64,000 nucleotides of DNA from Phorcysia thermohydrogeniphila (GCF_004339575.1 NZ_SMFV01000001.1:425119-489118), one strand, 5' to 3'. Shown: positions 8,855-17,506, numbered from the stretch's first letter. The notes: a model not told the origin generated them from the letters alone. Numbers and translations are program-made.

Positions 8855-8941
8855 ATGAATAAAAAGATTAAAGCTCAGTTTGGAATTCTCCTCTTCCTTC
8901 TCTTCCTCCTCTTTTACTACATTCTTCACAGAAAGTTCTAA
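8855..8941 (+). CDS. Predicted 28-residue membrane miniprotein
   Basis: A short open frame fills the gap between trpS and ribD. It has a basic start (MNKKIKAQFG), an uninterrupted hydrophobic stretch of about 17 residues (ILLFLLFLLFYYIL) and a basic end (HRKF). This looks like a single-span membrane peptide. The start is ATG at 8855; a GTG just before it at 8852 is in the same frame. The upstream ribosome binding site is weak. It begins 8 bp after trpS and ends 9 bp before ribD, on the same strand. Function unknown; it could be a chance frame. Confidence 0.4.
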   Translation: MNKKIKAQFGILLFLLFLLFYYILHRKF

Positions 8942-8950
8942 GGGGGTGGA

Positions 8951-10075
8951 GTGGCCACGCCTGAAGATGAAAAGTTTATGCGCCTTGCCGTCAAAGAAGC
9001 CTACAGGGGAAAGGGGAAAACCCTCCCAAACCCTGCCGTCGGTGCAGTAATCGTTAAGGACGGAAAAGTAATCTCAACAGGATACCACGAGAGGGCCGGA
9101 CTTCCCCACGCCGAAAGCATCGCAATAGATAGAGCAGGAGAACGGGCTAAAGGAGCAACCCTCTACGTAACCTTAGAGCCCTGCAACCACTACGGAAGAA
9201 CTCCCCCTTGTAGCGAGAAAATAATAAAGGCCGGCATAAAGAGGGTAGTTGTTGGCGTTAGAGACCCCAACCCAGTTGCCTCTGGTGGAATAGAACGTTT
9301 AAGAAAAGCAGGCATAGAAGTTGAAGTAGGTGTTTTAAAAAAAAAGTGCTTTGAGCTGATAGACGACTTCTTGGTCAACATCAAAGAGAAACGTCCTTTT
9401 GTTTCATTAAAGCTTGCCTCAACCCTTGATGGCCTAATCGCCGACAAGAGAGGAAACTCAAAGTGGATAACCTCTGAAGAGTCAAGGAAACTCGTCCATA
9501 AACTCCGAAGTTACCACAACGCCGTTATGGTCGGAATTGGAACTGTCCTAAAGGACGACCCTCTTCTAAACGTCCGTTACTTTAAGGTAAACAGCCAACC
9601 AAAGGCGATAGTTGTAGATAGAGACTTAAAAATTCCCGTCAACTGCCGATTAATAAAAGAGAGGGCGGAGGAGTTAATAATCGTTACAGCCCAAGAATCC
9701 CTTCTATCTTACAAGGCAAACATTCTGAAGGATTTAGGAGTTAAAATCTTGCCGGTATCCGTCAGTGGTAGTGAGCTAAACCTCTTAGAAACGCTGAGAG
9801 CTCTCAGGGAGAGTTTCGGCATTTTCTCTATCATGTGTGAAGGTGGAGCTAAGCTGGCTTGGAACCTCCTAAAAGCAGGGCTTATTGATAAGTATCACCT
9901 CTTCTACGCTCCCAAGATTTTAGGTGGAAGCGAAGGAATCCCCATGTTTCAGGGTTCTTTCGGCGACATATCAGGAGCTCTCAAACTTAAAACTTTTTCC
10001 ATAAAACCTGTAAATGAGGACATTCACATAAAACTTTACACTCCTAAACTCTACAACACCTACATGGAACTATAA
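8951..10075 (+). CDS. ribD: Bifunctional riboflavin biosynthesis deaminase/reductase
   Basis: Deaminates then reduces the pyrimidine intermediate of riboflavin synthesis. It has 374 residues. The N-terminal deaminase has the zinc motifs HAES and EPCNHYGRTPPC. The C-terminal reductase begins near RPFVSLKLASTLDG and includes SEGG-like nucleotide-binding segments. The start is GTG at 8951 after AGGGGGTGG. An A9 run at 9337-9345 lies at the junction of the two domains. The other riboflavin genes are not in the window. Confidence 0.95.
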   Translation: MATPEDEKFMRLAVKEAYRGKGKTLPNPAVGAVIVKDGKVISTGYHERAGLPHAESIAIDRAGERAKGATLYVTLEPCNHYGRTPPCSEKIIKAGIKRVVVGVRDPNPVASGGIERLRKAGIEVEVGVLKKKCFELIDDFLVNIKEKRPFVSLKLASTLDGLIADKRGNSKWITSEESRKLVHKLRSYHNAVMVGIGTVLKDDPLLNVRYFKVNSQPKAIVVDRDLKIPVNCRLIKERAEELIIVTAQESLLSYKANILKDLGVKILPVSVSGSELNLLETLRALRESFGIFSIMCEGGAKLAWNLLKAGLIDKYHLFYAPKILGGSEGIPMFQGSFGDISGALKLKTFSIKPVNEDIHIKLYTPKLYNTYMEL

Positions 10076-10084
10076 GGAGGCGCT

Positions 10085-11317
10085 GTGGAAAAGGTTTCTC
10101 TCCTCGTTTTAAGCGAAAGTGAACCAAAGGAAGAGTTCTTAGAGGCCATAAACGAAAATGCCGATTTTATCCACGAAGTCATATTCTCTGGAGAGGAAAG
10201 TGACGTTGAGCTTGACTGTCCTGTAAAGTTCCTCGGACTAAAAGGAGAACCGAAAGGAAAGATAAGGAACGCCCTCGTTGAGTCTGCCAATTCAGAGAAC
10301 CTACTCTTTGTTTCCTCTTCCACCATACTGGAAGAAGACGCCATTGAGGAGCTCTTAGAGGAAAGAGAGTCAACCGGAGCAGATATAGTTTTCCCCAATA
10401 TTATCTTTCATGTTGGAGGAAAAGAGGAAGTTAAGAACTTTGAACAGCCCTTTGAAAAGGAGCTAAACCTCGTTGCAAGCCTTTCTATAGAGGACTACGT
10501 GCCTGAGTGGGGCATCCTGACGTCTAAGTCCGTAGTAGAAAAAGGTAAAGGCTTTGATAGCTCCTTAGGTGACTACGATTTCTACGACTTCCTCTACAGA
10601 AACATCCGCTGGCTAAAAGTAAGGTTAGCAGAACTTACCTACGTTACCCAGAAAATTGAGGATTCTTTCATAGATACCTCTTGGAGGAGCTACGTCCTGA
10701 GGAAAAGGGTTCTTCAGGATTTTGACTGGGAAAAGGAGCTCTTTCCGTTCCTTTCATGGCACGAAAAGCCAGAAGCTGCAGAAGCTACAGCTTTAACGAT
10801 TATAGGGAATAAACTCTCAAACTACTACGACTTCTTCAACGCCACCGACTTTTACAGGAGAGCTCTTCTTAAGTTCCACAACCAAGAGAGCCTAAGGTGT
10901 CTAATCAACGCCCTTAAAACGATGGGGCTCTTTGAAGAGGCAAAGGAGCTCCTATCCCCTGAGCAGGGAGTCTCTGAAGAGACCATCTCAAGCGAGAAAC
11001 AGCTCATAGAGAACATTGAGTCCATAATAAAGGAACTGGAAAAGGCCGTTGAAGACGGGAAAGTTTACGAGGTTATAACCGCCATTCAGGACGTGGTCTC
11101 TGTTTACGAGGGAGCTCCCATCTACAACATCCTTGGGGTCTTAAGCTGGATTCAGAAAAAGGAAGAAGAAGCCTACCGTTTCTTCTTCAAGGCGGTAACG
11201 ATAAATCCAATAAACCAAGACTACCTCTTCAACTTGGCTTCCGTAGCTAAACGCCTCAAAAGGGAAGAAGAGGTTAAAAAGCTAATCCAAATATTAGTAG
11301 GAGACTTAAATCTCTAA
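10085..11317 (+). CDS. GT2-like protein with TPR tail, DXD motif missing
   Basis: A 410-residue protein. The N-terminal part (about 1-215) follows the layout of a GT-A glycosyltransferase: alternating beta/alpha segments, a strand LLFVSSST where a DXD motif would sit (Ser77-79), and a later FDSSLGDYDFYDFLYR segment like the FDE...ED region of GT2 enzymes. From about 240 onward it is helical with TPR-like repeats (YDFFNATDFYRRALLKF; AYRFFFKAVTINPIN). The metal-binding acidic residues are absent, so catalysis is doubtful. The start is GTG at 10085 after AAGGAGG. It lies between ribD and a true GT2/TPR gene. Family assignment is inference. Confidence 0.6.
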   Translation: MEKVSLLVLSESEPKEEFLEAINENADFIHEVIFSGEESDVELDCPVKFLGLKGEPKGKIRNALVESANSENLLFVSSSTILEEDAIEELLEERESTGADIVFPNIIFHVGGKEEVKNFEQPFEKELNLVASLSIEDYVPEWGILTSKSVVEKGKGFDSSLGDYDFYDFLYRNIRWLKVRLAELTYVTQKIEDSFIDTSWRSYVLRKRVLQDFDWEKELFPFLSWHEKPEAAEATALTIIGNKLSNYYDFFNATDFYRRALLKFHNQESLRCLINALKTMGLFEEAKELLSPEQGVSEETISSEKQLIENIESIIKELEKAVEDGKVYEVITAIQDVVSVYEGAPIYNILGVLSWIQKKEEEAYRFFFKAVTINPINQDYLFNLASVAKRLKREEEVKKLIQILVGDLNL

Positions 11318-11335
11318 ACCTTGTCAAGGGGAGCA

Positions 11336-12553
11336 ATGAAAATCTCTGCCTGCATAATAGCAAAGAACGAAGAGAAGAACCTTCCAAGGCTCTTAAAGTC
11401 TCTGAAAGGCAAGTTTGATGAAATAGTTCTTGTAGACACAGGCTCTACAGACAGGACTAAAGAAATAGCAAAATCTTACGGCTGTAAAGTTGTTGAACAC
11501 GAGTGGAACGGATTTGCAGATGCAAGGAACAGGGCCGTCAAAGAGGCATCAGGTGACTGGCTCTGGCACTTTGATGCCGACTTTGAACTTGAGGATTTAG
11601 AGTTTAAAAAAGCACTCTCTGCTATGCAGAGAGCCCCCAAAGAAGTAGACGCCTTCGCAATAGGAGTGAAAAATTTCGGAAGGAACGGAGAGATAAAGGC
11701 TATATCTTCCCACATTTTCATTCACAGAGCCGGAATAGAGTGGAAAGGTAAAGTCCACGAAAGTCCCAAAGCAAAACTCGTCATAGGAATTCCCGTTTTC
11801 GTTAACCACTACGGTTACGCTGATCCAAAACTACTTTTTAAAAAAGGTGAAAGAAACCTTAACCTTCTCCTAGAAGAACTACAAGAACTCCCCAAAGGTT
11901 CCAAAGAATACAACTACAAGCTTTTCTTTCTCGTTCAAACATACAACCTCTTATCTGCAAAGGATAAATCTTACCTCTCAAAAGCTCTCTCAGCAGCTGA
12001 AGAATTCCTCAGAGCTGCCAAAGACAACTTCTCCGACTATGGCTTTTTCCTCGTATATATGTACAATTATTACCTGCAACTTCTATGGAAAACCAATCGT
12101 AGAAAAGAAGCAGAGAAAATCCTAAATCATGTCTTCTCACTTAACATTAACCTCCCAGAATTCTTCTTCTTCGCCTATAAAATTTTCAGAGAAAAAGGAA
12201 ATTCTGCAAAGGCTTTTGACTATATACTACAAGTAGCAAAACAATTAGACATAATTAATTCCAATCCCTTTGTTTCCTCGTGGGGAAATGCTTCAGAATG
12301 TTTACCAGCATTTGAGAACGAAATCCTCACTCCCCCATTTTCTATTTCCTCCAAGAATATGGAAAAGCTTCGGGAAGAATGGAAGAAAAACAAAGGAAGA
12401 AATTTAGGTCTCCTCCTCTACTGGTTTGAGGCAAACAAAACTGAGAAGATAAAAATCTTACGGAAGCTATCCCTTAGGTATGGAGACTCCTTCATCTATA
12501 AACTCTTTCTCCTGAATAAGCTACAAGAAGAAAAGCATCATTTAAGTACTTAG
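11336..12553 (+). CDS. GT2-family glycosyltransferase with TPR tail
   Basis: Probable sugar transferase of 405 residues. Its N-terminus (ISACIIAKNEEKNLPRLLKS, then VLVDTGSTDRT, with DAD at 80-82 and DARNRAV before it) is that of GT2 enzymes of the SunS/TPR-glycosyltransferase group. These often modify proteins. The C-terminal half is helical, with TPR-like pairs. The ATG at 11336 is preceded by AAGGGGAG; an in-frame TTG at 11321 is less likely. A+T content rises along the gene. It overlaps the convergent triple-GT2 gene by 62 bp. Proximity to flagellin suggests flagellin glycosylation, which is inference. Confidence 0.85.
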   Translation: MKISACIIAKNEEKNLPRLLKSLKGKFDEIVLVDTGSTDRTKEIAKSYGCKVVEHEWNGFADARNRAVKEASGDWLWHFDADFELEDLEFKKALSAMQRAPKEVDAFAIGVKNFGRNGEIKAISSHIFIHRAGIEWKGKVHESPKAKLVIGIPVFVNHYGYADPKLLFKKGERNLNLLLEELQELPKGSKEYNYKLFFLVQTYNLLSAKDKSYLSKALSAAEEFLRAAKDNFSDYGFFLVYMYNYYLQLLWKTNRRKEAEKILNHVFSLNINLPEFFFFAYKIFREKGNSAKAFDYILQVAKQLDIINSNPFVSSWGNASECLPAFENEILTPPFSISSKNMEKLREEWKKNKGRNLGLLLYWFEANKTEKIKILRKLSLRYGDSFIYKLFLLNKLQEEKHHLST

Positions 12554-15386
12554 AAAACACCTCTACATCACGAGGACGGGTAAGCAGATAGTCTCTCCCT
12601 TTCTCTAACGCTAAAACTTTGCTCACCTTTCTTATCTCTAAGTACTCTCTCAAGAGTTCAACTCTTTTCTTAGAACTGGGAACATGAGAAAGAGAATCTC
12701 TCTTCCCCAAGAAACCGAACACACCATCATAAATAGCTGCGACCAAAGCCTTTATTCTTCTCTTCTGGGTAAAAGAATTCTTATAAAAGGCCAAGACATC
12801 ATTAATAGCTTTCTCAAATGCTGGTAAACTACCGCTCCTTATAGAATAGAAAATGTGATTTCTGAAGAAGTAGTAAACTTCTAAGGGCGATGTTAAGAAA
12901 CTTTTCTTTTTATTTTTATGATAAACAGATGTATAGGGAGTATATAGAGGCACTATCCCTCGTTTTAGCAGCTTTTCCATGAAATCATTATCCTCAAAAT
13001 ATAAGAAATATCTCTCATCAAACTTAACAGTCTTTAAGACTTCGGCTGTGGCAAAAATATTAGCTCCAGATAAAAACCTAACCTTTCGTATACGATGAAG
13101 ATAGTCAGGAAAAGGAGTATATGAAACCTTAAACCCATCATACTGAAGTTTATCCTTTTCAACTAAATCCCTTATTTTGCAAGTTACCACTGGAACATCG
13201 GTAAAAAGAAGTGTCTTTAGCAACTCAAGTAAAGTATCTTCTTCAACTACTACATCAGGATTCAATATCCAGATGTACTCACAATTATTCTCTAAAGCTT
13301 TTTCAACTCCAAAGTTTACCCCAGCAGCATATCCTTTATTTTCTCTTGTGAACAGAAAAACCTTTTCTGAAGGCAAGGTTGATAAAACCTTCCTTAAATT
13401 CTTTACCTCTTCCTCATTCTCTGAATGGTCAACTATGTACCACTCAAACTCCTGATAGGACATTTTTTTCAAGCTTTCCGCCATCAACTCCAAGTCATTT
13501 GAAGAATAGTAGGACACGGTAACGATACCTACTTTTGGCCTTCTCGCAATCTCTTTCGCTACCTGTTGAAAATCTACCTTTTTATCAGAAAATCTGAACA
13601 TGAACTTATACTTAGAACCTATCGGGACAAAAGCATCAAAATAGAGAGTATCTTCCTCTCCCCATAGCTCTTCCGGCGTGGGTACATTTCCGAAACCGTA
13701 CTTCTTTATTAACTTTTCAGCAAAGATATTTTCCGTCAATTTCTTGTGCTTTTCACTTTCCCTGTTTTTCTTAAAGGAAACATGTCCCTCGTGGTAAACA
13801 AAAAGATTCTTAGGAAGAAGAAGCTTTAAACCTATCTTTCTCACTTTTAGAGAATAATCTAAATCGTCCATCCCTAAAAAGAGCTCTTCATCAAAGCCTC
13901 CCACCTTCTCAAAAACTTCTCTTTTCGTTGCTAAGAAGAAACCAACAAGAAGTTTCTTCTCCTCACTGTCCTTTCCATACAAGTTATTCAAGTGTTCATT
14001 TACCAAGTTTATGTATTTCACTATCTCTTTTCCTTTGAGAATCCAGCTAAAGTTAGAGAACCTCACTAAATGCTGAGGACTCAAAACGAAATTTGATAGA
14101 GCGCCTACCGCCCCTACTTTATCATCCTTCAAGTTCTCATAGACAATCTCTGTCCAACTATCTGGCAATACTGTATCAGGATTAACAAAAACCAAGTAAT
14201 CGTTCCTTGAAACTTTTACTCCCTCATTAACAGCTTTAGCATAACCAAAATTCTTTTCCATTTTTAAAATTCTAAAGTTTTTAAGTTTTTCTCTTTCTAT
14301 AAACCTCTTTACCAAAGCAAAAGTTTCATCTTGCGAATTATTGTCAATAATTATCACTTCATCATTTTGCATTAACGAAGATTTTAAAGAGCTCAACAAC
14401 TTTTCAATAGTTGAAGACGAGTTGTAAGTAACCACTATTACAGAGAAGGAAGGACGCCCACATAACCTCTTACTACTCCTATTTGAACATAACTTTTCCG
14501 AATATCTCTCCAAAAAAGACCTTATAAGGCTCTCTTCTTCCTTCCCAGAACCTCTTGAAACTAAGAGCTTTACCTCCAATATCAATTTTTCAACTGCCTG
14601 AGCAATTTCTCGTAAAGTCAAAGAAACGTTAAGCATGCGATGTATCTGCTCGTTCAAAATAAGCTCAACACGTTCCCTTAATCCTGCAAGCTGAACATCC
14701 AAATTGGCCTGATCTTGTCTTGAATGAACAGTAAAAAAGGACAAAGGTTGCGAAAAATAAAAAAGTTTTCCCTTCGTCAACAAATATGACCATAAAATCC
14801 AATCTGCATTGGCTCTAAATCTTAAACCACAGAAGTGAAAAGGATTTATATCTAAAAGAGACTTCCTAAACATAAAAGTAGAAAATTCTCCAACATAGTT
14901 TCTCAAATCAACAAACGATTTCTTTATAATTTCTTTTCCATCTAAAATCTGGTCCTCCTCACATAAAGGTTCAGCAGCCTTTACACCTAACAGGCATTCC
15001 TCATCCTCATTTACTGGAATTCTCCGAGAAGAAACAAGAGCTACCTCCCTGAATTTATCTAAAACACCCTTCATTTTTTCCAAAGCCTCAGGATGCAACC
15101 AGTCATCATCTGCAAGAAACTTCACATATTCATACTTAGCCAGCTTAAGAAGTTTTAAGTAGCTCTCTACAACTCCGAGATTCCTCTCATTCTTTTCGTA
15201 TCTTATAAGCCAACAGTATTGCTCTATAAGATCCTTAACAGCCTCGTAGTTATCCGTAGATTTAGGATTATCATCCAAGATAATAACCTCATCTGGAAGC
15301 GTAGTTTGTCTCAAAACAGAAAGAAGAGCCCTACGTAAAAGCTTAGGTCTATTATAAGTAGGTATCAAAACACTCACACCTTTCAA
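12492..15386 (-). CDS. Triple-domain GT2 glycosyltransferase (964 residues)
   Basis: Three GT2 catalytic domains in one chain. Domain 1 (about 1-245) has VSVLIPTYNRP and DDD at 93-95. Domain 2 (about 312-545) has SFSVIVVTYNSS, NPD at 402-404 and GGFDEELFLGMDDLDY. Domain 3 (about 617-870) has VGIVTVSYYSS, NPD at 709-711 and FEDNDF. Domains 2 and 3 resemble rhamnosyl/galactofuranosyl-type GT2 enzymes. A helical linker (about 250-305) and tail follow. No membrane segment is seen. The start is TTG at 15384-15386, 4 nt after GGAGGG. It may build a whole oligosaccharide. The gene is A+T-rich compared with the flanking metabolic genes, suggesting transfer. Confidence 0.88.
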   Translation of the reverse strand: MKGVSVLIPTYNRPKLLRRALLSVLRQTTLPDEVIILDDNPKSTDNYEAVKDLIEQYCWLIRYEKNERNLGVVESYLKLLKLAKYEYVKFLADDDWLHPEALEKMKGVLDKFREVALVSSRRIPVNEDEECLLGVKAAEPLCEEDQILDGKEIIKKSFVDLRNYVGEFSTFMFRKSLLDINPFHFCGLRFRANADWILWSYLLTKGKLFYFSQPLSFFTVHSRQDQANLDVQLAGLRERVELILNEQIHRMLNVSLTLREIAQAVEKLILEVKLLVSRGSGKEEESLIRSFLERYSEKLCSNRSSKRLCGRPSFSVIVVTYNSSSTIEKLLSSLKSSLMQNDEVIIIDNNSQDETFALVKRFIEREKLKNFRILKMEKNFGYAKAVNEGVKVSRNDYLVFVNPDTVLPDSWTEIVYENLKDDKVGAVGALSNFVLSPQHLVRFSNFSWILKGKEIVKYINLVNEHLNNLYGKDSEEKKLLVGFFLATKREVFEKVGGFDEELFLGMDDLDYSLKVRKIGLKLLLPKNLFVYHEGHVSFKKNRESEKHKKLTENIFAEKLIKKYGFGNVPTPEELWGEEDTLYFDAFVPIGSKYKFMFRFSDKKVDFQQVAKEIARRPKVGIVTVSYYSSNDLELMAESLKKMSYQEFEWYIVDHSENEEEVKNLRKVLSTLPSEKVFLFTRENKGYAAGVNFGVEKALENNCEYIWILNPDVVVEEDTLLELLKTLLFTDVPVVTCKIRDLVEKDKLQYDGFKVSYTPFPDYLHRIRKVRFLSGANIFATAEVLKTVKFDERYFLYFEDNDFMEKLLKRGIVPLYTPYTSVYHKNKKKSFLTSPLEVYYFFRNHIFYSIRSGSLPAFEKAINDVLAFYKNSFTQKRRIKALVAAIYDGVFGFLGKRDSLSHVPSSKKRVELLREYLEIRKVSKVLALEKGRDYLLTRPRDVEVFSKYLNDAFLLVAYSGERVYR

Positions 15387-15522
15387 ATTTCCCTCCTATA
15401 ACCCCAAATAACCCTGCCGCATCTAATTTCGCAACCCCTGACACAAAAATCCTCTATGACATACAATAGAGTTAAGAATAATTGAAGTAATATGCTTAGT
15501 AGATTGATTCTATCATTTTTGT

Positions 15523-15528
15523 TATAAT
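15523..15528 (+). promoter_or_regulatory. Putative -10 box in the divergent gap 15387-15618
   Basis: TATAAT lies about 90 bp upstream of the methyltransferase ATG, in the 232-bp A+T-rich gap between two divergent genes. A TTGATT at 15504-15509 is only 13 bp away, so the -35 fit is poor. I saw no coding remnant or clear repeat in the rest of this gap. Confidence 0.25.
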
Positions 15529-15618
15529 TGCTGCAATTGTAGTGAAAGTTTTTGCAGACTTATATTACTTACGGAACTTTATCTTTTGTGTTTCAAACTA
15601 AGGGGAGGTACCTCAAAT

Positions 15619-16368
15619 ATGCAGCTTAAAGATCTTTTCCTTCAACATGATAACTACGTTACAGACAAATGGGAAGGTTACATTGAATTTTACGAAGAAA
15701 TATTCTCCCCTTTTAGGGAAAAACCAATACGTCTGCTGGAAATTGGTATTCAAAATGGAGGCTCTCTGGAGATTTGGAAGAAGTATTTCACCAAAGCTAA
15801 GCTAATAGTTGGATGTGATATAAACGATAAATGCCATGAACTAAGATTTTCGTACCCAGTTAAAACCGTCATTGGCGATAGTTGTTCAGACACTACCTAT
15901 GAAAAAATCAAAACATTAAGTAAGGAATTTGACATTATTATTGATGACGCCTCACACACTGCAGACAATATTATCTGCAACTTTATAAGATATTTCAGCT
16001 TACTTACAGAAAATGGTATATATATCGTTGAAGACCTCCACTGCTCATACTGGAGGAATTTCAACCCCATACCGGGCAAAATCTCATCAATAGAGTTCTT
16101 CAAAACCATTGTTGACATAATTCACTACGAGTTTTGCGACACCAGCCTAAGGGATAGGTTAAAGAGAAAGCTACATAAGTTCATAGAGATAACACATTCG
16201 GAGGTTGACATAGATAACTACTTAGAGTTCATCTTGCAAAACGTGGAATCCATAACCTTTAGAAACAGTTTATGCATCATTAAAAGAGGAAGAAACTCCT
16301 TAGGAAAGAGAATTATATCAGGAAGAGTTGCAAAAGTTGATGAAGGGGTGTTATTTATAGAAGGGTAG
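15619..16368 (+). CDS. SAM-dependent methyltransferase, sugar O-methyltransferase-like
   Basis: Class I methyltransferase of 249 residues. The SAM motif I is LLEIGIQNGGSLEIWKKYF, followed by the acidic GCDIND strand, DIIIDDASHTADN, and GIYIVEDLHCSYW. The DDASH...EDLxxSYW pattern is known from macrocin-type sugar O-methyltransferases and cephalosporin-hydroxylase-like proteins. The ATG at 15619 follows GGGGAGG by 10 nt; an in-frame GTG at 15586 lacks a good site. It sits between the triple-GT2 gene and flagellin, so methylating a surface or flagellar glycan is a reasonable but unproven role. Confidence 0.8.
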   Translation: MQLKDLFLQHDNYVTDKWEGYIEFYEEIFSPFREKPIRLLEIGIQNGGSLEIWKKYFTKAKLIVGCDINDKCHELRFSYPVKTVIGDSCSDTTYEKIKTLSKEFDIIIDDASHTADNIICNFIRYFSLLTENGIYIVEDLHCSYWRNFNPIPGKISSIEFFKTIVDIIHYEFCDTSLRDRLKRKLHKFIEITHSEVDIDNYLEFILQNVESITFRNSLCIIKRGRNSLGKRIISGRVAKVDEGVLFIEG

Positions 16369-16582
16369 AAAATAAGAAACTGTGTTCTCCTGAGCTATCG
16401 CTTCTTTAATAGTTGCCATATTACTGACCTACAAACAACCTTCTTCTATATCCAACTGCCATTTTCCACTTACGTCCCTTTCCTTCATCACAAGAACTAT
16501 TTTAGCTCCGCATAGACTTTTCCTTACCTCCCCTTTCTTTCCTATACTGGATACTAAAGTCCTTTAAGTGCTATACAGCCTC
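16369..16582 (-). other. Intergenic stretch with possible decayed coding frames
   Basis: The gap before flagellin contains stop-free fragments on the minus strand. One runs 16429-16563 (43 codons, including SIGKKGEVRKSLCGAKIVLV) with no good start. A second is a 22-codon ATG frame at 16351-16419. They read like protein, with K/E/V composition, but have no ribosome binding sites and are in broken order. They could be the tail of a decayed gene, possibly transposon-related, or chance. I do not recognise the family. Confidence 0.2.
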
Positions 16583-16609
16583 TAAAATTCTCAAACCTCC
16601 TACCGATAA
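16583..16609 (+). promoter_or_regulatory. Sigma-28 (FliA) promoter of the flagellin gene
   Basis: TAAA at 16583-16586, exactly 15 nt, then ACCGATAA at 16602-16609. The enterobacterial sigma-28 consensus is TAAA-N15-GCCGATAA, so only one base differs. Transcription would start near 16616, giving a leader of about 27 nt with AAAGGAGG before the flagellin ATG. This predicts that a FliA homologue is encoded elsewhere in the genome and that flagellin is a late-class gene. Confidence 0.85.
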
Positions 16610-16642
16610 TTAAGAGTAGAAAACTTTTAAAGGAGGTTCACC

Positions 16643-17500
16643 ATGGCACTGAGAATCAACTACAACTATCAAGCTGACTTTACACATTTTAACCTGCTTC
16701 AAACAGAACAAAACATGAACAAAGCTTTAGAAAGGTTAGCAACCGGTTACAGAATCAACAGGGCTGCGGATGACGCAGCAGGTCTTTACATTGCTGACCA
16801 GCTGAAAACTTACGCTGTTTCCCTTGAGCAGGCTACAAGAAACTCCCAAGATGGAATCTCCATAGCCCAAATTGCACAAGCAGCCCTTCAGAACGTTTAC
16901 AACATCCTCAACGACATCAAGTCTAAGGCTATTGAGGCTGCTAACGACTCACAGGACAATGCTACCAGACAAATCATACAGCAAGACATCAACAAGCTAG
17001 TAGACGTAATCTCTAAAATTTTCTCAGACACAGAGTTTAACGGCAAAAACATTTTCTCCGGAGGGCCAAATACATTCACAATCCACTACGGTGGAAGGAC
17101 TAACCAAAACCTTGCAATGTTAATTTGGACAGCTACAGCTACCCCTGCTCAAGACACTAACGCTCCGTCCACCATCGTTATTGGAGATACTACCATTACA
17201 ATTGACGTAACTTCTCAAACCTTAGCAGAACTCTCTATACAAAATATAGACAATATCATTAAAGCAGTAGACCAACTTAATGCAAAAATAGGTTCTTACC
17301 AAATTGAGCTTGAGAAAATTGTTATAAACAACGAAAGCCAGAGGATTAACGTTCAAGAAGGTGAATCACGGATTAGAAACGTTGACTTTGCTAAGGAGAT
17401 GTCCGAGTTTACAAGGAACCAGATTCTCATGCAGTCCGGTACAGCTATGCTTGCTCAGGCAAATCAGCTTCCACAGCTTGTCCTTCAGCTTCTCAGGTAA
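16643..17500 (+). CDS. fliC: Flagellin
   Basis: Filament subunit of 285 residues, short for a flagellin. The conserved N-terminal D0/D1 (ALRINYNYQADFTHFNLLQTEQ, then ALERLATGYRINRAADDAAGL) and C-terminal D1/D0 (ESRIRNVDFAKEMSEFTRNQI, ending LPQLVLQLLR) are intact. The middle is only a small Thr/Ser-rich variable part (about 140-205), which could carry O-glycans. An AAAGGAGG site precedes the ATG, and a near-perfect sigma-28 promoter lies upstream. A long hairpin follows. It heads fliC-flaG-fliD-fliS-fliT-like. Confidence 0.96.
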   Translation: MALRINYNYQADFTHFNLLQTEQNMNKALERLATGYRINRAADDAAGLYIADQLKTYAVSLEQATRNSQDGISIAQIAQAALQNVYNILNDIKSKAIEAANDSQDNATRQIIQQDINKLVDVISKIFSDTEFNGKNIFSGGPNTFTIHYGGRTNQNLAMLIWTATATPAQDTNAPSTIVIGDTTITIDVTSQTLAELSIQNIDNIIKAVDQLNAKIGSYQIELEKIVINNESQRINVQEGESRIRNVDFAKEMSEFTRNQILMQSGTAMLAQANQLPQLVLQLLR

Positions 17501-17506
17501 TAAGCT

